Source: Limisphaerales bacterium
GTDB lineage: Bacteria > Verrucomicrobiota > Verrucomicrobiae > Limisphaerales > UBA11358
Length of the DNA: 9,280 nucleotides
Direction of reading: 5' to 3'
Assembly (NCBI GenBank): GCA_003152145.1
Contig: PLZL01000445.1
Span: forward strand, 6,387-15,666
A program made the translations under genes and the position numbers. Shown in pieces: positions 1 to 7,534 of the stretch. The notes under the pieces were generated by a model, which saw nothing but the letters and a program-made list of their open reading frames with translations, did no database searches and was not told the origin of the DNA. Each line of letters begins with the position of its first letter. Positions within the stretch are counted from its first letter, which is position 1.

Positions 1-1
1 A

Positions 2-250
2 GACGGGTCGGTGACGGTGTCCACCGTCACGGCAACGCCGATGGCATTCACTGCGGCGGCGCAGGCGGGTGGGAATGTGAACCTGTCGTGGCCGGCGGTT
101 TGGACGGGCGTGCATCTGCAAAGCCAGACTAATACGCTGGCGAATGGTTTGAACACTAATTGGGTGACCATACCGGGAAGTGACGCCGCCAACAGTTACT
201 CGGCTCCGATGATTAAGTCGAACGCCGTGTTCTATCGTCTGGCGCCGTAA
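2..250 (+). CDS. C-terminal end of a large secreted protein (5' end outside window)
   Basis: The reading frame is open from base 2 and ends at TAA 248-250, so only the last 82 residues or so are visible. The tail contains 'VNLSWP', then 'LQSQTNTL', 'NWVTIPGS' and a terminal 'NAVFYRLAP'. This is the short beta-rich C-terminal module found at the end of many secreted, multi-domain Verrucomicrobiota proteins (autotransporter-like, LamG or glycosidase proteins). The ATG at 41 and the GTG at 11 are internal codons, not likely starts. The catalytic or binding part lies upstream, so no enzymatic role can be given. A related tail closes the BNR protein ending at 5019. I am confident of the frame and stop and moderately confident of the module; the function is unknown. 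Confidence 0.75.
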   Translation, partial: DGSVTVSTVTATPMAFTAAAQAGGNVNLSWPAVWTGVHLQSQTNTLANGLNTNWVTIPGSDAANSYSAPMIKSNAVFYRLAP

Positions 251-429
251 TAAAGGCGAATTAACGAGGATAAACATCCTGTTCCGTGCCGCGGAAAGAT
301 TCGTTGAGCGGTGCGAACCGGGCCACGGTCGCAAGCGGTTTGGTATCGGCTGTTTCAACTTTACCAACCTTTTTGACTTTATTCCTCCACGGCAATTTTT
401 TATTCTGCGTTTTCCGTAACCCACGCACT
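251..429. other. Intergenic region upstream of the GH51 gene
   Basis: This 179-base gap separates the preceding stop from the GH51 start. Its GH51 reading frame is open back to a GTG at 286, but the translation of 286-429 is not signal-peptide-like and a good signal peptide begins at ATG 430, so I treat it as untranslated. It is noticeably T-rich between 358 and 415, unlike the flanking coding DNA, which would suit a promoter. A short hairpin (282-286 with 292-296) has no following T tract and is not a credible terminator. Confidence 0.5.
373..403 (+). promoter_or_regulatory. Weak candidate sigma70-type promoter for the GH51-led cluster
   Basis: TTGACT at 373-378 is a good -35 match. The best downstream partner is TTTTAT at 398-403, with a 19-base spacer, which is a poor -10 with slightly long spacing. 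It lies in the T-rich part of the only sizeable gap before the cluster, 26 bases ahead of ATG 430. Verrucomicrobial promoter consensus is not well defined, so this is only a candidate. Confidence 0.2.
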
Positions 430-2376
430 ATGAAAAAAATCACTGGACTCCTGATTTATACAACCACGGCGCTTGCCTGTCTCGCGGCCACTCCAACATT
501 TACGGTTGACGCAAGTCAACCGGTTGGAAAAATCAGCCCGACTCTTTATGGGCTGATGACCGAGGAAATCAATCATTCCTACGATGGCGGCCTTTACGCC
601 GAACTGATCCAAAACCGCGCTTTTCTCGACAGCGTGACGACACCGGTCCATTGGTCAGTGGTAAGCGACACCAATACCGCGGCGTCCATCGCGCTCGACC
701 CGGCAAATTCCTTTAATGACAAACTTACGAACAGTTTGCGGCTGACGGTGGCAAAGGCGGAAAAGAAACATTCTGCGGGTGTTGCCAACAGCGGTTACTG
801 GGGCATTCCAGTGCGGCCGAAGACAACTTATCGCGCTTCAATTTTCGCCAAAGCGGAATCCAATTTTTCCTGGCCGGTTACCGTGTCCATTGTCAGCGAT
901 GACGGAAAGACTGTTTACGCGACGGGAAGATTTTCAGGACTCACAACGGACTGGAAAAAATTTGAAGTGACTCTCAAGACCGGTCGAGTTACTCCTACGG
1001 CAAAGGCGCATTTTGTAATCACGCTCAATCAACCGGGAACCGTCTGGTTCGGTTTGGTGTCGATTTTCCCGCCGACCTGGAATAACCAACCGAACGGTTT
1101 TCGCAAGGACTTGATGCAAATGCTGGTGGATTTGAATCCGAAATTCCTGCGCTTTCCCGGCGGCAATTATGTCGAAGGCGACACGATTGAAACGCGATTT
1201 GATTGGGAGAAAACCATCGGCCCGATCGAACAACGGCACGGTCATCCGTGTCCGTGGGGTTATCGTTCGACGGACGGGCTGGGGCTTTTGGAATTTCTCG
1301 AGTGGTGCGAAGACATGAAGGCGGAACCCGTGCTGGCAGTTTATGCCGGTTATTCACTCAAAGGGGCGCACGTTAACCCGGGTCCCGATCTCGCACCATT
1401 CGTGCAGGACGCGCTCGACGAGATTGAATATGTGACGGGTGATGTGAATACGACCTGGGGCGCCCGCCGCGCCCAAGACGGCCACCCGGCGCCGTTTAAA
1501 CTCACTTGCGTTGAGGTCGGCAACGAAGACTTTTTCGACAAATCAAAAAGTTATGACGGGCGTTTTGCGCAATTTTATGACGCCATCAAAGCGCGATACC
1601 CGCAGCTTAAAGTTATTTCCACCGTCGGGAACGAGCAGCCGGCAAATCTCCGCGTCCAGAGCCGCAAGCCGGACTTGCTTGACGAACATTATTACCGTCC
1701 CACGGACGAATTCATCCACACGTCACCGGGATATGCCCGCAAATACGACCGTTCCGGTCCCGAAATTTTCGTGGGCGAATGGGCGGCGTATGAAGACGCT
1801 AAATTGAAGCCGTGGGAAGAGGGTTCCCGAAAACTGCCGCCTACGCCTTCTTTGAAATCCGCCATCGGCGATGCGGTATTTATGGCGGCGATGGAACGCA
1901 ATTCCGACCTCATTAAAATGCAATGTTACGCGCCTCTCTTCGTCAACGTGAACCCCGGTGCGCGGCAATGGCGTCCAGACCTCATTGGTTACGACGCGAT
2001 TTCGGCTTACGGTTCGCCGAGCTATTACGCGATACAGATGTTCAGCCGGAATCTTGGCGATGAAATCCTCTCCACCGCGTCTCTCGAAACAGCCGTCCAA
2101 GGCTGCGCAACTCGCGACAGCAAGACCGGTGAAATCATTCTCAAGTTGGTGAATCCGCAGACTAATGCGGAATCGCTGAACATCCATCTCAAAGGCATCG
2201 CCTCGCTCGCGTCCAAGGGAAGCGCGATCACCCTGGCCGGAAAACCCGAGGACACAAACTCAATCACTGATCCCAAAAAGATCGTTCCGACCACAACGAC
2301 GGTGCGTCAGATCAAGCCCGATTTTATTTACACGCTGCCGCCGAACAGCGTCGTCGTGCTGAAGGTGCGTCCATGA
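430..2376 (+). CDS. Secreted alpha-L-arabinofuranosidase, glycoside hydrolase family 51
   Basis: This enzyme would hydrolyse terminal non-reducing alpha-L-arabinofuranosyl residues from arabinoxylan or arabinan by a retaining mechanism. The ATG at 430 gives 648 residues and a clear signal peptide (MKKITGLLIYTTTALACLAA, residues 1-20); an in-frame GTG at 286 would only add a non-signal extension. Residues about 25-65 carry the start of the catalytic fold ('GKISPTLYGLMTEEINHS'). Residues about 72-212 look like an inserted CBM4_9-type jelly-roll domain. The barrel resumes near 215 with 'FLRFPGGNYVEG'. The acid/base is Glu366 in 'VEVGNEDFF' and the nucleophile is Glu450 in 'IFVGEWAAYED'. The C-terminal beta domain runs from about 520 to the end ('GSPSYYAIQMFSRN'). 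Length and architecture match the longer, fungal-type GH51 enzymes. The gene is intact, unlike the four that follow, and its stop overlaps the next start (ATGA), indicating an operon. There is no obvious Shine-Dalgarno site. Confidence 0.93.
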   Translation: MKKITGLLIYTTTALACLAATPTFTVDASQPVGKISPTLYGLMTEEINHSYDGGLYAELIQNRAFLDSVTTPVHWSVVSDTNTAASIALDPANSFNDKLTNSLRLTVAKAEKKHSAGVANSGYWGIPVRPKTTYRASIFAKAESNFSWPVTVSIVSDDGKTVYATGRFSGLTTDWKKFEVTLKTGRVTPTAKAHFVITLNQPGTVWFGLVSIFPPTWNNQPNGFRKDLMQMLVDLNPKFLRFPGGNYVEGDTIETRFDWEKTIGPIEQRHGHPCPWGYRSTDGLGLLEFLEWCEDMKAEPVLAVYAGYSLKGAHVNPGPDLAPFVQDALDEIEYVTGDVNTTWGARRAQDGHPAPFKLTCVEVGNEDFFDKSKSYDGRFAQFYDAIKARYPQLKVISTVGNEQPANLRVQSRKPDLLDEHYYRPTDEFIHTSPGYARKYDRSGPEIFVGEWAAYEDAKLKPWEEGSRKLPPTPSLKSAIGDAVFMAAMERNSDLIKMQCYAPLFVNVNPGARQWRPDLIGYDAISAYGSPSYYAIQMFSRNLGDEILSTASLETAVQGCATRDSKTGEIILKLVNPQTNAESLNIHLKGIASLASKGSAITLAGKPEDTNSITDPKKIVPTTTTVRQIKPDFIYTLPPNSVVVLKVRP

Positions 2377-2953
2377 GATTTACATTGGCATTGCACGAAT
2401 TCGCGCGGACATCCTATCGCATGATTTTAAGTAGCAACCGGAGTTTGTTTTGCCTGTTGCTCCTATTCGCGGGCGTGACTGTGCGCGGACAGATTGTGCT
2501 CGACAATTACAACACCGCCAATCCGCTCAAGATCATGCCCGTTGGTGATTCGATCACCGACGATTGCGTCGTCCAAGGCGCCTGGCGCAAGCCGCTGCAA
2601 CCGCTGTTGGAAGCCAACGGCTTCCCGTTTCGTGAGGCGCGAGACTTCCGGCGCGGTTGCGGGGTTCACGAAGCGCCAGCACGAAGGTCATTGCGGCGCG
2701 GTGGTCGCTGCTCCCGGCCTTTTCGGCGACGGGCATGAGTATTCGTCCGGGCTAAACTACCTGCAATACATTGTCCCTCAGGCGCTCACCAATGCCATTC
2801 CGGACGTGATGCTCATCCTGATCGGCGCAAATTGGACGCAGATCGGTTACGACGACAGCGGCTGGAGCAATGGCGTCGCGCGGCTGGGTTACGGCGACTC
2901 CGTCGCCGCCACCACGGTGAGCTACGGGCCGCAGTCCAACAACAAGTATGTGA
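2373..2953 (+). pseudogene. Disrupted SGNH/GDSL-family hydrolase (probable carbohydrate esterase)
   Basis: The start is ATG 2373, overlapping the GH51 stop and preceded by GAAGGTG (2361-2367), a usable ribosome site. An in-frame ATG at 2421 gives a tidier signal peptide ('LFCLLLLFAGVTVRG'). Block I of the SGNH fold is present in 'IMPVGDSITDD', with the nucleophile Ser60 counted from 2373. The frame then shifts near 2630: frame 3 gives way to frame 1, where the family sequence continues as 'RRETSGAVAGFTKRQHEGHC' and 'PDVMLILIGAN'. Right after block III the Asp of GxND is missing. The text jumps to 'WTQIGYDDSGWSNGVARLGYGD', a module I know from C-terminal regions of similar verrucomicrobial proteins, and that too stops abruptly at 'NNKYVT' (about 2953). 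The catalytic Asp/His block V is absent, so no active esterase can be made. In this context the intact parent would suit acetyl-xylan or feruloyl-type de-esterification, which is inferred only from the neighbours. Confidence 0.75.
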
Positions 2954-3319
2954 CTTTACGCTTTGAGTTTTCTGACTTCGGCCTTTGGCGCATCCGTTGC
3001 TTTTGAAGCTGAATCCGGCACGCTCGGTTCGGACTTTGCCATGAGTAACAGCAGCAGCCCGGCTTACATCACCATCCTGTCTGACGGAGCGGGAAGCAAT
3101 CCCGGCAGCGCCGCACGCGTGGCGAGTTACACCGTCACATTTCCCGCTGCCGGAACGTATCAACATTACGCGCGGGTTCGGGTCGGATCGGGCGCGTTCA
3201 GCGATGACAGCCTTTTTTACGCAAACGGCTTCGGCAGCAAGTCGCCCACGACTGGTTCGGATTGGATTTTGGTGAACGGTCTGGCAATCTTGGATTTACG
3301 GCAAGCACAGACATTGTGA
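2954..3319 (+). pseudogene. N-terminal fragment of the BNR propeller protein (signal peptide and binding module)
   Basis: Frame 2 is open from just after TGA 2951-2953 and reads 'LYALSFLTSAFGASVAFEAE', which looks like the hydrophobic core and cleavage region of a signal peptide whose start codon has been lost at the preceding junction. TTG 2963 could serve as a start but leaves a short hydrophobic segment with no positive n-region. The following 'EAESGTLGS...SSPAYITI' with 'AARVASYTVTFPAAGTYQHY' is a beta-sandwich, carbohydrate-binding-like module common in Verrucomicrobiota. The family sequence runs to 'DWILVNGL' at about 3283. A missing G in 'ctgggc' (the sequence has ctggc at 3281-3285) throws the frame off, and it ends at TGA 3317-3319 after a nonsense tail. 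The rest of the protein is in frame 1 up to 5019. I am confident that this and the next entry are one original gene. Confidence 0.72.
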
Positions 3320-5019
3320 CCGGCGGCGGAGGCGCGGGAACACAAGTTTGGAAGTGGATCAATTTATCCCAGCTTACCGGCAACGCGGGCTTCACCGTCA
3401 GCGCGGGAAATCTGACGCAGACATTTCAAATTGGAGCGAGAGAGAACGGTTTGGACATGGATAAGTTTTTGTTCGGCATGGCGACAAACACGTTCACAGT
3501 GGCTGAACTGGACGCCGGTGGGCCGGGCACGCCTCCTGCGTCCATTGTGCTGCCATTGCCGCCGGATTTGGTCGCGGGAAATTTAATGCAATTCAATGAC
3601 AACGGAAACTGGACGTGGTATTGCGACGAGCGCTCGGTGATTGACAAGGCGCGTGGAAATTTAATTGTTGGCTCTGATGCCTCTCCGCCGGGCCAGACGA
3701 ATTATCGCTGCTGGAACGATGACGTGCAGAGTTATTCCGATGGCACGGTGCAGGCCATCATCGCCACGCGAATCAACAATAACGTCAACGGCAACGACGA
3801 CAGCATTGCGCCGAACCACGCGTTCTTTTTCTGCCGTTACGACGGAACGAACTGGAATGACACGTATCTTTGCCAGGCGGGGACAAAACTGTATTCGTCC
3901 GAAGCGGATTACGTCGGGCTCGGTTGTTTGAGTCCGAACGATCCCAACACAGTTTTCATTTCCACCAAATACGATCCGCGCGCAGTGCAATTCGGCGTGA
4001 CAGACACGAATCCGCCATATTCCAATTTTCACGAAATTTGGAAAGGCGTGACGACGGACCACGGCGCGAGTTTTACCTGGACGCCGATCACGCAAAACTC
4101 CACACACGACAATCTGCGTCCAATTGTTCCGGCTTGGGACACGAACAACCTCGCGCTGCTGTGGTTTCGAGCGACCTATAATTCCGCGCAAAGCATTGAC
4201 GGCGCGCCGGTCGGACTCGTGGAGCGGCACGCGGAAGTTCCCGTCAAAATGACCTACGTGGACGCGAACACGACGAACACCACGCTCGCCACCGGCGCGG
4301 CGCCGGTGACCGGAACCGGCACGGGCCAGTGGCATTTGCGGACGACGACCGGCAACAACGGAGACGTTCTTGCGTCAGCCGACGTTGTGGCCGAAGAGGC
4401 GCCGACGCTTGAAACAACGGTGCTTGTCCCAGGCCCGGGAACTTACGATATGTGGGTCAACTTTTGGGGAAATCCGCTGTCCGGCTCCGACTGGCGGATC
4501 ATGGCTGGAATGACGACAAACCAAATGCAGGTTTATCGCCAGATGGCGTGCAAAATAGTTCAACCGGGCGATCACAACTCAACGCTCGTCCTTACCAATG
4601 CCGCCACGAATTTTCTTTATCAGGCATACGTCGGTCGCTTGACCGCGTCGAGCAGCAACACGGTCAGTGTTTTCGTGGATGACAACGCGATTGCACTTGG
4701 ATCAATGACCACGCTCGTGGCAAGCGCCAACCGCACCTGGTATGACGGCGTGAGTTATGCCGCGGTGACGCCGCTCCAGTTCGGCGTCACCAACGTGGCC
4801 TACAACGCCAACGCGAAGTCCGTCACGTTTGCGTGGAATTCCGTTCCGCCGGGATCGTCGTTGTTGCCGCAAAGTTTTACAGTGCAAAAGAAAAATTCTC
4901 TGGGCGATGCCAATTGGACAACCGCGGCGACGAACCTCCCGTCCGCCGGCGGCACGACTTCGTTCAGCGACAATTCCGCCACAAATGGGAGCGCCTTTTA
5001 CCGGATAACTTTGCCGTGA
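3262..5019 (+). CDS. BNR/Asp-box repeat beta-propeller protein, main part (frameshifted from its N-terminus)
   Basis: The authentic protein sequence in this frame begins around 3285 ('NLGFTASTDIVTGG'); the ATG at 3262 is fortuitous. The end of the binding module ('TFQIGARENGLDMDKFLFG', ending about 3480) is followed by a BNR_4-like propeller from about 3585 ('NDNGNWTWYCDERSVID', 'DSIAPNHAFFFCRYDG'). A good Asp-box, 'TDHGASFTW', lies at 4054-4080. A second beta-sandwich-like region covers about 4240-4760, and the last 80 residues form an Ig/Fn3-like tail ending 'GSAFYRITLP'. BNR_4 proteins are secreted and are found in glycoside hydrolase or polysaccharide lyase clusters, but I cannot assign catalysis, so 'sialidase' would be over-annotation. 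In this cluster a hemicellulose-binding or debranching role is a reasonable inference. The GH8 start follows the stop by seven bases. Confidence 0.78.
   Translation: MDFGERSGNLGFTASTDIVTGGGGAGTQVWKWINLSQLTGNAGFTVSAGNLTQTFQIGARENGLDMDKFLFGMATNTFTVAELDAGGPGTPPASIVLPLPPDLVAGNLMQFNDNGNWTWYCDERSVIDKARGNLIVGSDASPPGQTNYRCWNDDVQSYSDGTVQAIIATRINNNVNGNDDSIAPNHAFFFCRYDGTNWNDTYLCQAGTKLYSSEADYVGLGCLSPNDPNTVFISTKYDPRAVQFGVTDTNPPYSNFHEIWKGVTTDHGASFTWTPITQNSTHDNLRPIVPAWDTNNLALLWFRATYNSAQSIDGAPVGLVERHAEVPVKMTYVDANTTNTTLATGAAPVTGTGTGQWHLRTTTGNNGDVLASADVVAEEAPTLETTVLVPGPGTYDMWVNFWGNPLSGSDWRIMAGMTTNQMQVYRQMACKIVQPGDHNSTLVLTNAATNFLYQAYVGRLTASSSNTVSVFVDDNAIALGSMTTLVASANRTWYDGVSYAAVTPLQFGVTNVAYNANAKSVTFAWNSVPPGSSLLPQSFTVQKKNSLGDANWTTAATNLPSAGGTTSFSDNSATNGSAFYRITLP
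3281..3285 (+). other. Probable single-base deletion (GGG to GG) frameshifting the BNR gene
   Basis: Frame 2 reads '...DWILVNGL' and frame 1 resumes '...NLGFTAST'. Adding one G (ctg ggc aat ctt) joins them without a gap as 'NGLGNLGF', which is how this module normally reads. One base lost from a G run is enough to explain the break. Confidence 0.7.
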
Positions 5020-5188
5020 AAAATTTGTGACCACATTTCACAAACATTTTGCGTTGATTGTTTTCTTTGCGCTGGCTTCAGCGCGTGGAGCGGAAAATCC
5101 GTCGGGCGCGGACGGCGCCGGCGCCTACACGACCGGCCATTACCGGAACCTTTTTGCCGAGAACGGCCACTCGAAAAGAGAAATTCGC

Positions 5189-5196
5189 AAAAAATT
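5189..5196 (+). other. Frameshift 1 in the GH8 gene at an A6 run
   Basis: Frame 2 ends '...EIRKK' and frame 1 begins 'IDGAFQQLF...'. The sequence has six A (5189-5194) before TTGATG. With seven A the text reads cgc aaa aaa att gat ggc and joins the two halves exactly. A missing A is the simplest explanation. Slippage during expression is possible but A6 is short for it. Confidence 0.72.
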
Positions 5197-5790
5197 GATG
5201 GCGCGTTCCAGCAATTGTTTCATGGCAGTCCGACGAACCAGACCGTTTACTATCCCGCCGGAAGCAATTCCAACGGTCCGCTGGCATACATCACCGACAT
5301 CAAACACCACGATGTGCGAACGGAAGGTTTGTCCTACGGGATGATCATCGCCGTCGAGTTGAACAAAAAAGCGGAGTTCGACGCGCTTTGGAATTGGTCG
5401 AAAACATATTTGTATGTCGCGGAAACAAATCATCCGTCCTTCGGATTCTTCGCGTGGGAGGCGCGGACGAACGGCGCGCGGTTGAGCCAATTCGTGGCGC
5501 CGGATGGCGAGGAGTATTATGTGACCGCGCTGTATTTCGCCGCGCACCGCTGGAAAAATGGCAGGGGCATTTACAATTACACGGGGCAGGCTGATGAATT
5601 GCTCTCGCGAATGAGGCATCGCGAGTCGATCACCGGAACATTCCCCTGGCGAAATACAAATAGGATGGTGACCGCCGGGCCGCTGTTCGACGCCGAACAC
5701 AAAATGGTTTTGTTCTCGCCCAGTTCGGAACGAAATCGTTTCACCGATCCATCGTATCATTTGCCTGCGTTTTACGAATTGTGGTCGCGT

Positions 5791-5796
5791 TGGGGC
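5791..5796 (+). other. Frameshift 2 in the GH8 gene at a G4 run
   Basis: Frame 1 ends '...FYELWSRWG' and frame 3 continues 'PPEDFAFW...'. The sequence reads tgg ggc cgc cgg. With one more G it is tgg ggg ccg ccg gaa, giving an uninterrupted family-like sequence. This is again the loss of one base from a homopolymer. Confidence 0.72.
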
Positions 5797-6394
5797 CGCC
5801 GGAAGATTTCGCGTTTTGGCGCGAAGCCGCGACGGCGAGCCGCGATTTTTTCCCGCGTGTCACGCATGCGGTCACGGGTTTGAATCCAAACTACGCAAAC
5901 TTTGACGGCTCGTTTGTCACCATGTTCGGTCGTGGCAACACCAACTTCAGCTACGACGCATTTCGCGCGGCGGGCAACTGGTCGGTGGACTGGTCGTGGT
6001 GGGGCAAGGATGTTCGCGAGCGGGATTTGAGCGACAAAGTGCAGGCATTTTTTGAATCGCAAGGAACGAATTACGGCTGCCAATTCACGCTGGACGGCAA
6101 GACTTTGGAAGAGCGCCACGCCCAAGGTTTGGTCGCGGTGAACGGCGTCGCCAGTCTCGCCGCCACGAATCCGCGCGCGCGAAAATTTGTGGAGGAGCTT
6201 TGGAACACGCCGACGCCGGATGGTCAGGAACGTTACTACGAAGGTTTGCTCTACATGATGGCGCTGCTCCATTGCAGCGGAGAATTTCGCATTTGGCCGC
6301 CACTGATTGGGACTCAACATTACCGGATTTTCAAACAATGATACAAAGCGAACTGCTTGCACACTCCTTCGATTTCGTCAACCGGCAACTGTTT

Positions 6395-7534
6395 ATGAAA
6401 CTTAAATTGCATTTTAATCCAAAAATTCTTGGGGCCATCATGCTCGCATTTTCGCTGGGTGTGCAAAGTGCCGAAACAGATTCAAGTCGCACCATCAGCG
6501 CCGATTTGAAACAAATCAAAGGCCCGCGCTCGATGGTCTGGCAGGACTGCGTGGGCGCTGGCCGCGTCGCCGAAGGCTTGTGCGACGGCTGGCGGCGGCA
6601 GCTTGAGGAATGTCGCCGCGAAATCGGTTTCAAATGTCTGCGGATGCACGGATTGTTGCAGGACGAGCTGGGCGTTTATTCCGAAGGTCCGAACGGCGAG
6701 CCGCGCTACAACTGGCAATACATTGACGACGTTTACGATTTTCTTTTGAGCATCGGCATGAAGCCGTTTGTGGAATTTGGTTTCATGCCGAACGCGCTTG
6801 CATCCGGCAGCGGGAAAATTTTTTGGTGGAACGCAACCGTCACGCCGCCAAAAGATTACGCGAAATGGGACGCGCTCATCACCGCGCTGGTGAACCATTG
6901 GACGGAACGCTACGGCGAAGACGAAGTGAAGACGTGGCGTTCTGCAATTTGGAACGAGCCGAATCTGCGGATTTTCTGGCAGCCGGCGACAAATTCCATG
7001 GTCCCTTATTTCGAGCTTTACGACCACACGGCCCGCGCGGTGCAAAGTGTTAGCACAAATTATATCGTCGGCGGACCCGCCGGTGCCGGACCCGTTTGGA
7101 CGAAAGAACTGATTGATTTTTGCCAGCAGAATAGTCTGCCGATTGATTTTATCAGCTATCACGCCTATGGACTCGGCGGCGGGCCAAGCGGTCTGGATCA
7201 ATATGGCAACAGGAAGCTTTACCTGGCATCAGACCTGCATTCCGTAACCCGCATCGCAACCAGCCAATTTCCAATTATTCAAAAATCGCCCAAACCCGGC
7301 CTGCCGGTTCACATCACCGAATGGAGCGAGTCCTATTCGCCGCGCGATCCGGTGCATGACTCGTATTTTTCCGCCGCGTTCATTCTCGAACAGTTACGCC
7401 GCACCGAGGCCGTCAGTTCGATGAGCCATTGGACATTCACGGATGTCTTCGAGGAAAACGGCCTGCCAGCGCGCCCATTTCACGGCGGATTCGGACTGAT
7501 CAATTATGAAGGCATCCGCAAACCGGCATTCTAG
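6395..7534 (+). CDS. GH39 beta-xylosidase, catalytic part (ends at a premature amber codon)
   Basis: GH39 enzymes are retaining glycosidases; in this setting a beta-xylosidase acting on non-reducing ends of xylo-oligosaccharides is expected. ATG 6395 begins a signal peptide (residues 1-26, 'ILGAIMLAFSLGVQSA'); the frame is open back to about 6200 but that stretch overlaps GH8 and codes nothing recognisable. The (beta/alpha)8 barrel follows: 'FKCLRMHGLLQDELGVYSE', 'YDFLLSIGMKPFVEFGFMP', the acid/base Glu188 in 'AIWNEPNLRIFW', 'DFISYHAYG', and the nucleophile Glu309 in 'VHITEWSESYSPRDPVHDSY'. 'SHWTFTDVFEE' near residue 350 is a further family signature. The frame stops at TAG 7532-7534 after 'GIRKPAF', although the family sequence continues in the same frame, so the product lacks its C-terminal beta-sandwich. 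It lies 53 bases after the GH8 stop with no evident Shine-Dalgarno site. Confidence 0.88.
   Translation: MKLKLHFNPKILGAIMLAFSLGVQSAETDSSRTISADLKQIKGPRSMVWQDCVGAGRVAEGLCDGWRRQLEECRREIGFKCLRMHGLLQDELGVYSEGPNGEPRYNWQYIDDVYDFLLSIGMKPFVEFGFMPNALASGSGKIFWWNATVTPPKDYAKWDALITALVNHWTERYGEDEVKTWRSAIWNEPNLRIFWQPATNSMVPYFELYDHTARAVQSVSTNYIVGGPAGAGPVWTKELIDFCQQNSLPIDFISYHAYGLGGGPSGLDQYGNRKLYLASDLHSVTRIATSQFPIIQKSPKPGLPVHITEWSESYSPRDPVHDSYFSAAFILEQLRRTEAVSSMSHWTFTDVFEENGLPARPFHGGFGLINYEGIRKPAF
7532..7534 (+). other. In-frame amber codon replacing a conserved aromatic residue in GH39
   Basis: The family normally reads 'KPAFYAYQFL' or 'KPAYYAYxFL' here; the window has 'KPAF-TAG-AYQFLAML' with the frame unchanged on both sides. 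One substitution (TAC or TAT to TAG) accounts for it, so Tyr is the probable ancestral residue. Unlike the other breaks in this window, no homopolymer is involved. Confidence 0.8.

Larger units (their letters stand above)
5027..6341 (+). pseudogene. GH8 reducing-end xylose-releasing exo-oligoxylanase (Rex-like), split by two frameshifts
   Basis: Rex enzymes (EC 3.2.1.156) remove xylose from the reducing end of xylo-oligosaccharides by inversion. GTG 5027, seven bases after the previous stop, opens a signal peptide ('FALIVFFALASARGAE'). Frame 2 carries 'GAYTTGHYRNLFAENGHSKR' to about 5194. Frame 1 carries 'IDGAFQQLFHGS' and 'TEGLSYGMIIAVELNKK' to about 5795. Frame 3 carries 'PPEDFAFWREAATASRDFF' to TGA 6339-6341. 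The rejoined protein is about 438 residues, somewhat longer than characterised Rex (just under 400), partly because of the signal peptide. The expected catalytic residues are present: the proton donor Glu100 in 'TEGLSYG', Asp160 in 'APDGEEYYVTAL', and the base Asp in 'GNWSVDWSWWG' (about residue 305). The pocket signature 'FTDPSYHLPAFYELW' is also intact. Because every motif survives, the two breaks may be consensus errors; as written, no full-length product is made. The family call is strong, and exo-oligoxylanase rather than endoxylanase is likely from overall similarity. Confidence 0.85.

Noticed and set aside
282..296. Hairpin TTCCG/CGGAA after the first gene as a terminator
   Set aside because: The stem is only five base pairs and no T tract follows.
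3585..4240. Annotation of the BNR protein as a sialidase
   Set aside because: An Asp-box and BNR_4-like text are visible, but I cannot identify the arginine triad or catalytic Tyr/Glu of true sialidases, and the genomic context is xylan.
4290..4308. Perfect 8-bp inverted repeat (CACCGGCG / CGCCGGTG, 3-base loop)
   Set aside because: It lies inside the BNR coding frame in an Ala/Gly/Thr/Pro-rich stretch where GC-rich codons make such palindromes by chance; no regulatory context.
3661..4335. Long antisense open frame (224 codons) opposite the BNR gene
   Set aside because: It is rich in Arg and Val with no recognisable domain and mirrors the codon bias of the sense gene, which has clear family motifs.
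5185..5200. Programmed -1 frameshifting at the A6 run in GH8
   Set aside because: The preceding base makes only a partial slippery heptamer (C AAA AAA), I see no strong downstream stem, and a second unrelated shift is still needed at 5795. A missing base is simpler.
6200..6394. Upstream extension of the GH39 frame
   Set aside because: It overlaps the conserved C-terminus of GH8, encodes no homologous sequence, and a proper signal peptide starts at ATG 6395.
6482..7201. Long antisense open frame (239 codons) opposite GH39
   Set aside because: The sense strand carries the GH39 catalytic motifs; the antisense product has no motif, signal peptide or plausible start context.
7532..7534. Pyrrolysine or other amber recoding in GH39
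   Set aside because: The expected residue is an ordinary Tyr, GH39 enzymes are not known to use pyrrolysine, and one substitution explains the codon.
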